This document shows, in pieces, positions 7,227 through 14,572 of a stretch of DNA of 20,900 nt. The position numbers and the translations under genes were made by a program. The notes beneath the pieces were generated by a model. That model did not search any database, had not been told where the DNA came from, and saw only the letters and a program-made list of their open reading frames with translations. The DNA is from JBMNHG01 sp045627705 (lineage in GTDB: Bacteria > Verrucomicrobiota > Kiritimatiellia > RFP12 > JBMNHG01): contig JAZQOE010000055.1 in the NCBI GenBank assembly GCA_045627705.1, forward strand, positions 1 through 20,900, given 5' to 3'. Every line of letters begins with the position of its first letter. Position 1 is the stretch's first letter.

Positions 7227-10200
7227 TTACGAGCGCGAAATCGCGAACGGGTCGTCAACGAGCAGGTCGATTGGCTTCAGATGGAGCGCGAAGGTGAACT
7301 TCTGCGGGTTGAGCCTGTATGCCTCGAGGAGTTCCGCGCCACAGCTGTTGCTGCCTATGCCGGTCTGGCGCAGGTCGAGGTTCCAGGTCACGAAATCGCG
7401 CTTTTCGAGGTCGCACGGGTGCATTGCTTTTTCGAGGTCGATTGTGTCGAACCAATGTGCGCTGAAATCGAACATCTGGTCGGACCAGGCGACGACGCCG
7501 CGGCCGAATTGATCGGCGAGCGACGTCCAAACGGTGTCGGTGTGGTTGCCGTTTTCCTGCGGGAAGACATAGTTGGTGAACATCTGGTCAACGGTGGCCT
7601 CCCAGAGTCCGCGCTTCTGGGCCGTCTTCGTATCGATGTAGCTTTCGCCGGGGCCGAGTCCATACCACTTTGCGCGGTCGCCACACGCGGGCATGCGGAG
7701 CTGTAGGCCGATGCGTGGCCATGTGCACTTCCAGTCGCCTTCGGGCGTACCTTTGGCGATGAGGTCGATCTGGCCATCGCGGCGGATGCGGTAGGTGCAT
7801 TCGTATTTGATCGCCATCTTCACGACGGGACCGGCGAGGGTGCCGGTGGCCGTGACGGTTGCGCCGTCGTTATCGAGCTTCACCGAAAGACCGTCGAGGC
7901 GGCGCTGGAGCGCATGGAGGCCATGGTCGCGCCACGAGCACTGCACGCCGCAACCGCGGCAGCCGCCATCGTTGTCTGTCGGCGCACGCCAGAAGTTGAG
8001 GCGTGGGCCGGACTCGACCACGCGGCGGCCATCGGCAAACCACGAGGAGATGATGCCGTCGATCTTGGCGAAGGTGATTTCGAAGCCGGCGCCAGAGAGA
8101 GTGTAGGAAGACTGCGTTTCGGAAAGCGTGAGTCTCGGAAGCGCGGCGGGCGAGGGGACCGTGCACTTTGCGGCTTCGCGGAGGATGAACTGGGCGGTCG
8201 CGATTTCGTGGCCTGCCTTCGCCCAGAGCGTGTCGTCGGCGAGGGTGAACGAAATGTCGAGGATCCATTCGCGGACGTCGCCATCGGGAAGCTTGCCGAC
8301 GGGGAGCGCGATCTTTCCGGATGCGCCGGCGGCGATCGCGGGGGCGGCAACGGAACCCACGCGGACTGGCGCGCCATCCGCGAGGAGGCGCCACTGGACG
8401 CGGAGGTAGTCGAGGGAAAGGAACATGTGGCGGTTTAGGACGGAGAGCTGTCCGTTCTTCCAGCCTGTTACGTGCACTGGCTCGATGACCTTCTTGAGTT
8501 CGGCCATGCCGGGAGATGGCGTGCGGTCGGGGAACATCAGGCCATCGGCGATGAAGTTGCCGTCGTTCGGCTGGTCGCCGAAGTCGCCGCCATACGCGAA
8601 GTATTCCTGGCCGAGGGCGTTCTTCACGCGGATGCCGTGGTCGAGCCATTCCCAGACGAACGCGCCGCACATGCGCTTGCTGTTCCAGATGTAGTCCCAG
8701 TAATCCTTGAGCATGCCTGGTCCGTTGCCCATCGCGTGGCTGTATTCGCAGAGGATGTACGGAAGCTTGCGCATGCGCTCGACGGGGAAGTCCTCGTCGA
8801 TGGTGTCGAAGCGCATGTGGAGCGGTCTGACGGCTTCATCGACAGTGCGCACGGTGTCGAGGTTGGGGTACATCTGGCTGAACATGTCGGCGACTTCGAT
8901 CCTGTAGTCGCCCTCGTAGTGGATGGGGCGTGTCGGATCGATGGCGCGCGCGGCCTTCGCCATCGCGTGGTGGTTGCAGCCGATGCCGGACTCGTTGCCG
9001 AGCGACCAAATCACGACCGAAGGGTGGTTGCGGTCGCGCAGGACCATGCGGCGCATTCGATCGACACAGGCCGCTTCCCAGTCGGGGTTCGACATTGGGT
9101 TGCGTGTCCAGCCGCATCCCCAGGGCATCCCCGTGCCGTGGGTCTCGAGGTCGCACTCGTCAACGAGATAGATGCCATAGCGGTCGCAGAGGTCGTACCA
9201 GCGTGGATCGTCGGGGTAATGGCTCGTGCGGACCGCGTTGATGTTGTGGCGCTTCATGGTCAGGATGTCCGTGACCATCGCCTCGTATGGGACAGCGCGA
9301 CCGAAGTCGGGGTGGTGCTCGTGGCGGTCCACGCCCTTGAACATCGCGCGGACGCCGTTGATCAGCAGTACGCCGTCCTTGATCTCGACCTGGCGGAAGC
9401 CGATGTTCACTGGCACCGCCATGACCTCGGCGCCCTTCGCGTCGCGGAGCGAGAGGAGGAGCGTGTAGATATCGGGGGTTTCGGACGACCACTTGCGGGG
9501 CGCCTTCACGTCGATCGAGAAGTCGAGCGCCTTGCCCGCCTTTGCGATGCCATTGCGCGGGAGCGCGATATCCTTGGTGGCGACCTGCGATCCGTCTGGA
9601 TCGATGAGCGTGGCGAGTAGCGATCCCTTGAACGCGGCGGAGGCGAGGTTGTCGATGCGGGCGGAAACGGCGAGCCTGGCATCTCGGTACTGCGCGTCGA
9701 ATGTGGTCGTGGTTCCGACATCCGCAATCTGCGCGAGGGGCATGGCGACAAGCGTCACCGGGCGGAATATGCCGGAGAGCCACCACATGTCCTGATCCTC
9801 GAGGTACGAGGCGGCGGACCATCTCCACACGCGCACGGCGAGGATGTTCTCGCCCTGCTTCGCGAGGAGTTTGGTGATGTCGAACTCGTGGGGGAGGCGG
9901 CTGCCCATGCCGGCGCCGACGAAGGCGCCGTTCACGAACGCTTCGAAGTAGGAATCCACGCCGTCGAAGCGCAGGCGGATCTGCATTCCCTTCCAATCGG
10001 CGGGGATGTGGAATCGGCGGCGGTAGGTGCCGACTGCGTTGTCGGAAGGCACGAAAGGCGGATCGCACGGGAACGGATACTGCACGTTGGTGTAGTGCGG
10101 CGCGCCGTAGTTGTGCATCTGCCAGCATGAAGGAACGGGGAGGTCGTCCCACGAGGCGTCGTCTGTCTCCGGCTTTTCGAAGTCCGCGACTGCCTCGAAT

Positions 10201-10373
10201 ACATTGGCGGCGTAGGAGAACTTCCATGTGCCGTCGAGCGAGCGTGTGCGCGGCGATGGCGCGCCGTGCGCGGCGATGGCGTCGGATGATGACGCGAAGT
10301 TCTGGAACGTGGCGCGTGGTTCGAGGCGGTTGACGCCGAATCGGTTGAAATCTTCCCAGTTCTTGAGATTCAT
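7227..10373 (-). CDS. lacZ: Beta-galactosidase, glycoside hydrolase family 2 (LacZ type)
   Basis: This 1048-aa GH2 enzyme has the full five-domain LacZ layout: sugar-binding jelly roll (about 40-210), Ig-like domain (to about 325), TIM barrel (about 326-630), second Ig-like domain, and a C-terminal beta-sandwich (about 770-1040) like the LacZ small chain. In the barrel, FKGVDRHEHHP (345-355) is followed by the acid/base motif VIWSLGNESGIG (Glu461) and the nucleophile motif ILCEYSHAMGNGPG (Glu543). It should hydrolyse terminal beta-galactosides. There is no signal peptide, so it acts in the cytoplasm on imported sugars, but no transporter or sugar regulator is in the window. GGAG lies 10 bp before the ATG. 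The gene sits between gltX (54 bp upstream) and rsmI (15 bp downstream), an unusual setting for a sugar gene. Exact substrate preference cannot be read from sequence. Confidence 0.95.
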   Translation of the reverse strand: MNLKNWEDFNRFGVNRLEPRATFQNFASSSDAIAAHGAPSPRTRSLDGTWKFSYAANVFEAVADFEKPETDDASWDDLPVPSCWQMHNYGAPHYTNVQYPFPCDPPFVPSDNAVGTYRRRFHIPADWKGMQIRLRFDGVDSYFEAFVNGAFVGAGMGSRLPHEFDITKLLAKQGENILAVRVWRWSAASYLEDQDMWWLSGIFRPVTLVAMPLAQIADVGTTTTFDAQYRDARLAVSARIDNLASAAFKGSLLATLIDPDGSQVATKDIALPRNGIAKAGKALDFSIDVKAPRKWSSETPDIYTLLLSLRDAKGAEVMAVPVNIGFRQVEIKDGVLLINGVRAMFKGVDRHEHHPDFGRAVPYEAMVTDILTMKRHNINAVRTSHYPDDPRWYDLCDRYGIYLVDECDLETHGTGMPWGCGWTRNPMSNPDWEAACVDRMRRMVLRDRNHPSVVIWSLGNESGIGCNHHAMAKAARAIDPTRPIHYEGDYRIEVADMFSQMYPNLDTVRTVDEAVRPLHMRFDTIDEDFPVERMRKLPYILCEYSHAMGNGPGMLKDYWDYIWNSKRMCGAFVWEWLDHGIRVKNALGQEYFAYGGDFGDQPNDGNFIADGLMFPDRTPSPGMAELKKVIEPVHVTGWKNGQLSVLNRHMFLSLDYLRVQWRLLADGAPVRVGSVAAPAIAAGASGKIALPVGKLPDGDVREWILDISFTLADDTLWAKAGHEIATAQFILREAAKCTVPSPAALPRLTLSETQSSYTLSGAGFEITFAKIDGIISSWFADGRRVVESGPRLNFWRAPTDNDGGCRGCGVQCSWRDHGLHALQRRLDGLSVKLDNDGATVTATGTLAGPVVKMAIKYECTYRIRRDGQIDLIAKGTPEGDWKCTWPRIGLQLRMPACGDRAKWYGLGPGESYIDTKTAQKRGLWEATVDQMFTNYVFPQENGNHTDTVWTSLADQFGRGVVAWSDQMFDFSAHWFDTIDLEKAMHPCDLEKRDFVTWNLDLRQTGIGSNSCGAELLEAYRLNPQKFTFALHLKPIDLLVDDPFAISRS

Positions 10374-10427
10374 TTTATCGTGTCTCCGAAACGAAGCGGA
10401 AGCGTTTGTTTTGCGACGTGTGGCTGA

Positions 10428-11747
10428 TCAGGAGCCGAACGACATTTCTGCGGCCTTGCGCAAGCGGGCGAGGACGCGGTCTCGGCCGAGAAGCGCGAGC
10501 ATCTCGAATAGCCCGGGGCCTTCGCCGAGGCCGGAAACCGCCACGCGCACGGGGTGGACGAGAGCGCCGAGGCCGGAGCCGCGGACTTCGCCCATTGCGC
10601 GGAGAGTGGCCTCCGCCGTTTCGGCGTTGAACTCCGGAATGGCGGCAAACGCCTCGGCGACTTCGCGCAGGAGTGCGCCGGCTTCGGGCGAGGCGAGGCG
10701 CTTGGCCGCGGCCTTTGGATCGAAGGGATAGTCGTCGGTGAAGAAGTAGATGCAGTTCGCCGGGATTTCCGAGAAGAAACGCGTGCGCTGCTGGACGAGC
10801 GCGGCGATCTCGGCGAGCGCTTCGGGCGTAGTCCCGGAGATGTCGAGCCCGGCGGAAGCGATGCGCGAGCGGAAGGTGGCGAGGAAGACGGGCGGCGGCA
10901 TTGCACGGACGTATTCGCCATTCATCCAGGTGAGTTTCTTGAGGTCGAAGCGCGATGCGGACGAGCGGCAGCGGTCGAGGGTGAATGCCTCGATCATCTC
11001 TTCGCGCGTCATGATCTCGCGGTCGTCGCCTGGCGCCCATCCGAGGAGGAGCAGGAAGTTGAAGAGCGTTTCGGGGAGGAAGCCTTGTTCGCGGAACTCG
11101 CCGACGAACGCGGCGCCGTCGCGCTTCGAATATGGCTTGCCCTCGTTGTTCACGATCATGGGCAGGTGGGCATACTGCGGCGGCTCATGGCCGAGGGCCT
11201 TGAAAAGCTCGATATGCTTGAAGGTATTCTCGACATGGTCGTCGCCGCGGATGACGTGGGTGATGCCCTGCTCGATGTCATCGACGACGTTCGCGAGGTG
11301 GAAGACGGGCGAACCATCGGAGCGGACGATCACGAAATCCTGGGTGTCTTCGGCCTTCTTCTTCATGCGGCCCTTCACGAGGTCCGTGTATTCGAGACGG
11401 CCCTGTTTGGGCATGCGGAAGATCACGCATTCGCCCTTGCCACCCTTGTCCTCCTTGTATGCGCGGCCCTCGTCGAGCAGCTTTTGCGCCGCGGCGAGAT
11501 GCTTCTCGACGTTGTGGGTCTGGTAAACGACAGGCTCGTCGTAGTCGAGCTTCAGCCATTCCATGCAGTCGAGGAGCGTCTGGATCGCTTCGGGTGTGGA
11601 GCGCTCGAGGTCGGTATCCTCTACGCGGAGGAGGAACTTGCCGCCCTCGTGGCGGGCGAAAAGCCAGTTGAAGATCGCGGCGCGGATGTTGCCGATATGC
11701 ACCTTGCCTGTCGGGCTAGGCGCGAAGCGAACGCGGATGTCGGACAT
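10428..11747 (-). CDS. gltX: Glutamyl-tRNA synthetase, short form lacking the catalytic-domain insert
   Basis: This class I synthetase charges tRNA with glutamate. Seen: RFAPSPTGKVHIGNIRAAIF (7-26), containing the HIGH-type motif HIGN; FLLRVEDTD (38-46); FHLANVVDDIEQGITHVIRG (149-168); GKPYSKRDGA (203-212), the KMSKS-type loop; and DLKKLTWMNGEY (268-279). An anticodon-binding region follows (about 310-430), with LVHPVRVAVSGLGEGP near the end. At 439 residues it is shorter than the usual 470-500. The missing part is the segment of about 30-35 residues that normally follows the AY(Y/K) motif, which in some family members carries zinc-binding Cys residues; here AYKEDKGGKGEC runs directly into VIFRMP. 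Whether it discriminates tRNA-Glu from tRNA-Gln cannot be read off. An AAGG lies about 8 bp before the ATG. The gene follows the IMP cyclohydrolase gene by 21 bp. Confidence 0.95.
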   Translation of the reverse strand: MSDIRVRFAPSPTGKVHIGNIRAAIFNWLFARHEGGKFLLRVEDTDLERSTPEAIQTLLDCMEWLKLDYDEPVVYQTHNVEKHLAAAQKLLDEGRAYKEDKGGKGECVIFRMPKQGRLEYTDLVKGRMKKKAEDTQDFVIVRSDGSPVFHLANVVDDIEQGITHVIRGDDHVENTFKHIELFKALGHEPPQYAHLPMIVNNEGKPYSKRDGAAFVGEFREQGFLPETLFNFLLLLGWAPGDDREIMTREEMIEAFTLDRCRSSASRFDLKKLTWMNGEYVRAMPPPVFLATFRSRIASAGLDISGTTPEALAEIAALVQQRTRFFSEIPANCIYFFTDDYPFDPKAAAKRLASPEAGALLREVAEAFAAIPEFNAETAEATLRAMGEVRGSGLGALVHPVRVAVSGLGEGPGLFEMLALLGRDRVLARLRKAAEMSFGS

Positions 11748-11768
11748 GATGATATGCCTTGGAAAGAA

Positions 11769-12452
11769 TCACATGATCTCGGGGTAGGCGCCCTTGATGG
11801 CGCAGGGGCACTGCGAACCGAAATACGCGGCGATCGCGGTGTCGTAGGAAGCGGTGTGGGCGAAGGCCTTCTTCATGAGGTTGAAGCGGGTCTCGAGGCC
11901 GATGGTGCCGTTGTTCGCGGAAAGCTCGGCGATGAGCGCGGCGTAGTCGGCGGGGTCTGTCACGGAGGCGACGCGGAGGTAGTTCTTCGCGGAGGCGCGG
12001 ACCATGCAGGGGCCGCCGATGTCGATGTTCGTGCGCGCCATTTCGGGCGTGACATCGGGCTTGGCGACGGTCTGCTTGAAGGGGTAGAGGTTCACGACGA
12101 CCATGTCGATCGCGACACCCGAAACGCGCTTGAGGTCATCCTGGTGCGCCTGGTTGTAGGTCTCGGAGAGAAGGCCGAGGTAGATCTTGAAGTCGAGCGT
12201 CTTCACGAGGCCGCCCTGCATTTCGGGCTGTCCGGTGTAGTCGGAGACGGCGACGAGGTTCTTCGCCGCGGCGTCGCCGAGGATTGTCTTGATCGCGTTG
12301 TAGGTGCCGCCTGTCGAGAAGATTCGGACGTCGGGAATCTGCTTCACGAGCGCTGGAATGAATGTGTCTAGTCCCTGCTTGTCGGAAACGCTGCAGAGGA
12401 CATTGCGCACTGCGACGCGATCGTCGATCTTCTTAACGATGTTGAGGGCCAT
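11769..12452 (-). CDS. Stand-alone IMP cyclohydrolase (N-terminal domain of PurH)
   Basis: This 227-aa protein matches only the MGS-like IMP cyclohydrolase half of PurH, which closes FAICAR to IMP in the last step of purine synthesis. Seen: LCSVSDKQGLDTF (19-31), IFSTGGT (44-50), VSDYTGQPEMQGGLVKTL (69-86), IDMVVVNLYPFKQTVAKP (115-132), TNIDIGGPCMVRASAKN (141-157) and FAHTASYDTAIAAYFG (197-212). Residues matching the human ATIC cyclohydrolase site are kept: Lys84, Tyr123, Asp144 and Lys156. The usual HPKxHGGIL stretch after VKTL is changed to DFKIYLGLL. The AICAR transformylase half (about 300 residues) is absent; the protein ends soon after the cyclohydrolase domain, and the next gene is gltX. 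A separate transformylase elsewhere in the genome is expected. ATG 12452 is chosen because AGGAG lies 7 bp upstream; the frame stays open much further but overlaps the upstream gene. Confidence 0.88.
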   Translation of the reverse strand: MALNIVKKIDDRVAVRNVLCSVSDKQGLDTFIPALVKQIPDVRIFSTGGTYNAIKTILGDAAAKNLVAVSDYTGQPEMQGGLVKTLDFKIYLGLLSETYNQAHQDDLKRVSGVAIDMVVVNLYPFKQTVAKPDVTPEMARTNIDIGGPCMVRASAKNYLRVASVTDPADYAALIAELSANNGTIGLETRFNLMKKAFAHTASYDTAIAAYFGSQCPCAIKGAYPEIM

Positions 12453-12459
12453 GGTAATG

Positions 12460-12464
12460 CTCCT
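12460..12464 (-). promoter_or_regulatory. Shine-Dalgarno AGGAG overlapping the upstream stop codon
   Basis: On the minus strand the stop TAG (12465-12463) of the AMP-binding-like gene shares its last two bases with AGGAG (12464-12460), which sits 7 bp before the IMP cyclohydrolase ATG. Ribosomes ending the first gene would sit on the start site of the second, so translational coupling is expected. The site also decides the downstream start. Confidence 0.75.
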
Positions 12465-13587
12465 AGTTGTCTTGTTTTCGTGGTGATGGTGGAATTGTGA
12501 AGGTGGTTGTCGCGAGTTCCGTCTCGAAAGATGATGCGCCCGTGGTGGTTTCGATGGCGCAATGCGCGACTTCGATGCCGTAGCGCTCGAAGGCGTCGAT
12601 GGTCTGCGGCGGGCACTCAGCGCCCTGACATAGCAAGAGCCGGAGGTGTCCCCCAACGGAGGAAAGGGCGCGCTTTTTCGCGAGTGCGCCAAGGCCGATC
12701 GTGCGCAATGCGCCGCTTGGGGACGGATTGGATTCCTGAATCGCCGCGAGCAATTTCCCAAGGAATGGCGCGGAGCCGACGATGACGGTCGGCATTAGCA
12801 AACGAATGTCCGCGCCGATTTCCTTTGCGTTGTCGGGGAACTGGATGCATGCGCCGCTTGCGAGCGGCAGGACGAAATTCATGACGATGCTTGAAGCATT
12901 GCTGAACGGGACAAGTGCAAGGAAGCGGTCACTGCTTCCAAAGTGCGGCGAGCCAGGGCCAATCTTCGACGCCATCATGCGCAATGACTCATGCGATAGA
13001 GCTTCGCTCGCGAATGCACCGGACTCGTCGCATCCATGCATGATTGCGGCGATGTCCCCATCGGCGGGCCAATTTTCCATCGCAAACGCATCGCCAATGC
13101 GCGCCTGCAGGTAGAGCCGTTCTTGGAGTTCATCGTAGCTGAAGGTCTTTCGTCCTGCGCATGGCGCGGGATTGGCGTCATCGCCTGCAAATACAACGGC
13201 ACGGACTGCGGGCAGATCAGGCAGAATCGATTCGAGGACAGTGCGCAGGGATTCCTTGGCGAAGATGACAGGCGCTTCCACCTCGCGCAACGCATGCTTG
13301 ATGTGGTCGCTGCCGAGCGAAGGATCAAGCGGCATCGCCGCCACGCCGCAATAGGATGCGCCCGCAAACGTCTCAAGCCATTCTGGGGAGTTGTCCAGCA
13401 GGATGGCGACGGCGCCGGAATGCGGTTTCACTCCAAGCAGACCGATAATCTCCGAGACAACCCGCAGCCTGTCGCGGAATTCGCCGTAGCGTATGCCAAG
13501 CCATGCTCCATCCTTCTTGCGATAATGGTAGGCCGGGCGCTCTGCAAAACGCCTTGCCGCATGATCGAGAAGTTCCCTGATATTCAT
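12463..13587 (-). CDS. Degenerate, truncated AMP-binding (acyl-CoA synthetase-like) protein
   Basis: The 374-aa product resembles the N-terminal half of long-chain acyl-CoA synthetases of the ANL superfamily: IRELLDHAARRFAERPAYHY (3-22), YGEFRDRLRVV (34-44), VAILLDNSPEWLETFAGASY (60-79), GVAAMPLDPSL (81-91) and VIFAKE (107-112). Key catalytic parts are missing. The Thr/Ser/Gly-rich P-loop (normally TSGTTGxPKG) is replaced by HGCDESGAFASEALSH (184-199). The GYGxTE-like motif has become CAIETTTGAS (343-352). The adenylate-binding TGD motif, the hinge and the whole C-terminal domain are absent. The frame is nevertheless intact, and the stop overlaps the next gene's Shine-Dalgarno. It is therefore unlikely to make acyl-adenylates and could be a pseudoenzyme with a binding or regulatory role, or an early-stage relic. 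It lies between the methyltransferase gene and the IMP cyclohydrolase gene. Confidence 0.72.
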   Translation of the reverse strand: MNIRELLDHAARRFAERPAYHYRKKDGAWLGIRYGEFRDRLRVVSEIIGLLGVKPHSGAVAILLDNSPEWLETFAGASYCGVAAMPLDPSLGSDHIKHALREVEAPVIFAKESLRTVLESILPDLPAVRAVVFAGDDANPAPCAGRKTFSYDELQERLYLQARIGDAFAMENWPADGDIAAIMHGCDESGAFASEALSHESLRMMASKIGPGSPHFGSSDRFLALVPFSNASSIVMNFVLPLASGACIQFPDNAKEIGADIRLLMPTVIVGSAPFLGKLLAAIQESNPSPSGALRTIGLGALAKKRALSSVGGHLRLLLCQGAECPPQTIDAFERYGIEVAHCAIETTTGASSFETELATTTFTIPPSPRKQDN

Positions 13588-13621
13588 TGTGAATCCGTGA
13601 TTGTCTTGGTTGTGGTGGGGA

Positions 13622-14374
13622 CTAGCGTCTTTTCTCTGCGCGCGCGATCACCGGGGAACCTGCGAGCGCGGTGAACCCGAGACAGCGGCCCGCGCCCTCG
13701 AAGAAGGCGGAGGCGCCAGCGCACTTCATGGCGCGATGGACGACCATCGGCATCCAGAACTGCGCCTTGCGGCGGACAACGCTCCAGCCGACGGCGTCGA
13801 AGGCCTCGCGAATCTGTGCGTGCTTGAAGAGTGTCCAGGTGCGGGTGTTCTTCTCGAACTTCTTCTTGGCTCCGAAGAAGGCGGGGGCGATCGCGTTGAG
13901 ACTCTGGCTTGTCGGGTAGTCGAAGACGACCGGCCCGCGGCTCACGCGGCACAGTTCCCTGGCGAGTCGGCGCCAATGATCGCAGTGGGTGAAAAGGCGG
14001 AAGCAGACGACGGCATCGAATTCTCCGTCGTCGAATGGAAGCTCGATCACGTTGCCGACATGGAAATCGCAGACGCCCGGCTTCAGAAAGGGTTCGAGAC
14101 GGTGGCGGCAGCTGGGTGCGCTGCCGAGGACATCTACCCTGCATCCGGCGTCGAGAAGCGGCTTCGTGAGCTGGGCGTGGCCGCCGCCCACGTCCAACAC
14201 TCGCCAGCCCTTTGACGGATGGAGCAGTTGCATGCAAATGCGAGCCTGGACAGCGAGCATCCATGCGCCTGAGGCGCCCTTGAAGCGCGTCGCGTAGTCG
14301 TCGTTCGATGTCTCGATGTCAGCAGTTTCCGGAAAGGGAGAATCGGTCGAATCCCAATCTGTTTGTGCGTTCAT
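13622..14374 (-). CDS. Class I SAM-dependent methyltransferase (UbiE/Methyltransf_11-like)
   Basis: This 250-aa cytoplasmic protein has a Rossmann methyltransferase core: motif I WRVLDVGGGHAQL (57-69), an acidic residue in strand 2 (VDVLGSA, Asp81), FHVGNVIELPFDDGEFDAVV (104-123) covering motifs II and III, and CRLFTHCDHW-like residues after it. A late AFDAVGW (191-197) resembles the helix and strand that precede the last sheet strands. The substrate cannot be inferred. I chose ATG 14374 (MNAQTD); ATG 14386 would add four residues, and a more distant ATG at 14470 lies upstream of the likely promoter. No strong Shine-Dalgarno is seen. It is the first gene of the six-gene minus-strand run and lies 34 bp before the AMP-binding-like gene. 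Confidence 0.82.
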   Translation of the reverse strand: MNAQTDWDSTDSPFPETADIETSNDDYATRFKGASGAWMLAVQARICMQLLHPSKGWRVLDVGGGHAQLTKPLLDAGCRVDVLGSAPSCRHRLEPFLKPGVCDFHVGNVIELPFDDGEFDAVVCFRLFTHCDHWRRLARELCRVSRGPVVFDYPTSQSLNAIAPAFFGAKKKFEKNTRTWTLFKHAQIREAFDAVGWSVVRRKAQFWMPMVVHRAMKCAGASAFFEGAGRCLGFTALAGSPVIARAEKRR

Positions 14375-14384
14375 GTCGCCGCAC

Positions 14385-14414
14385 ATTTTACGCCACCCCG
14401 GTAGTTGCCGTCCA
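14385..14414 (-). promoter_or_regulatory. Candidate sigma-70 promoter of the methyltransferase-to-rsmI run
   Basis: On the minus strand TGGACG (14414-14409, four of six) and TAAAAT (14390-14385, five of six) are 18 bp apart, just upstream of ATG 14374. The predicted transcript start would fall within a few bases of the ATG, giving a very short or absent leader, which lowers confidence. Confidence 0.3.
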
Positions 14415-14443
14415 TAAACTTCTGCGGAGCGGGAGGGGAAGAA

Positions 14444-14485
14444 GGTAAGAGGTAAGAGGCATATGTTCACTGTTATCTCTTATCC
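14444..14485. repeat. Inverted set of 7-bp repeats
   Basis: Two copies of GGTAAGA (14444-14457) face GTTATCT and CTTATCC (14472-14485) across a 14-bp spacer. The right pair is close to the reverse complement of the left pair, so the block could form an imperfect hairpin. The same heptad family recurs at 20793-20813 and 6449-6462. Confidence 0.55.
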
Positions 14486-14572
14486 AAAAAAGCGGTGCGC
14501 CGTGAAATGGAAGCCCCATTTCGCGGCGCGCCGCTTTTTCGGTTGGCTATCGCCCTACTTGAGCAGGAAGAT
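14470..14572. repeat. Direct repeat, copy A: gene end plus terminator
   Basis: This 103-bp stretch aligns without gaps to 20798-20900 at a constant offset of 6328 bp, with about six differences. It contains the last codons and stop of the 2017-aa gene, the terminator hairpin and two heptads. The 3' part, including the TTCGGTTGGCTATCGCC spacer and the stop, is identical in both copies. Confidence 0.9.
14486..14539 (-). terminator. Strong intrinsic terminator of the 2017-aa gene (bidirectional)
   Basis: A 19-bp stem (14492-14510 with 14516-14534) closes a 5-nt loop and is flanked by A6 (14486-14491) and T5 (14535-14539). Read from the minus strand, the stem begins 20 nt after the stop codon at 14555 and is followed by six Ts. 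On the plus strand the two non-Watson-Crick positions are G-T wobbles; on the minus strand they are A-C mismatches. It can work in either direction. Confidence 0.9.

Noticed and set aside
8472..9620. 382-codon plus-strand open frame
   Set aside because: Antisense to the catalytic barrel of lacZ, with composition biased to Val, Ala, Asp and His and no family motif.
10246..10281. 16-bp direct repeat GTGCGCGGCGATGGCG with 20-bp period inside lacZ
   Set aside because: The period is not a multiple of three and the protein length here matches E. coli LacZ, so it is probably chance similarity in GC-rich codons.
10554..12371. 605-codon open frame on the plus strand
   Set aside because: It is antisense to gltX and the IMP cyclohydrolase gene, both firmly identified. 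Its translation has no recognisable domain and reads as the mirror of high-GC codon use.
12453..12761. 103-codon N-terminal extension of the IMP cyclohydrolase frame
   Set aside because: It overlaps the AMP-binding-like gene in another frame, is Arg/Ser/Pro-rich and non-homologous, and a good AGGAG marks the start at 12452.
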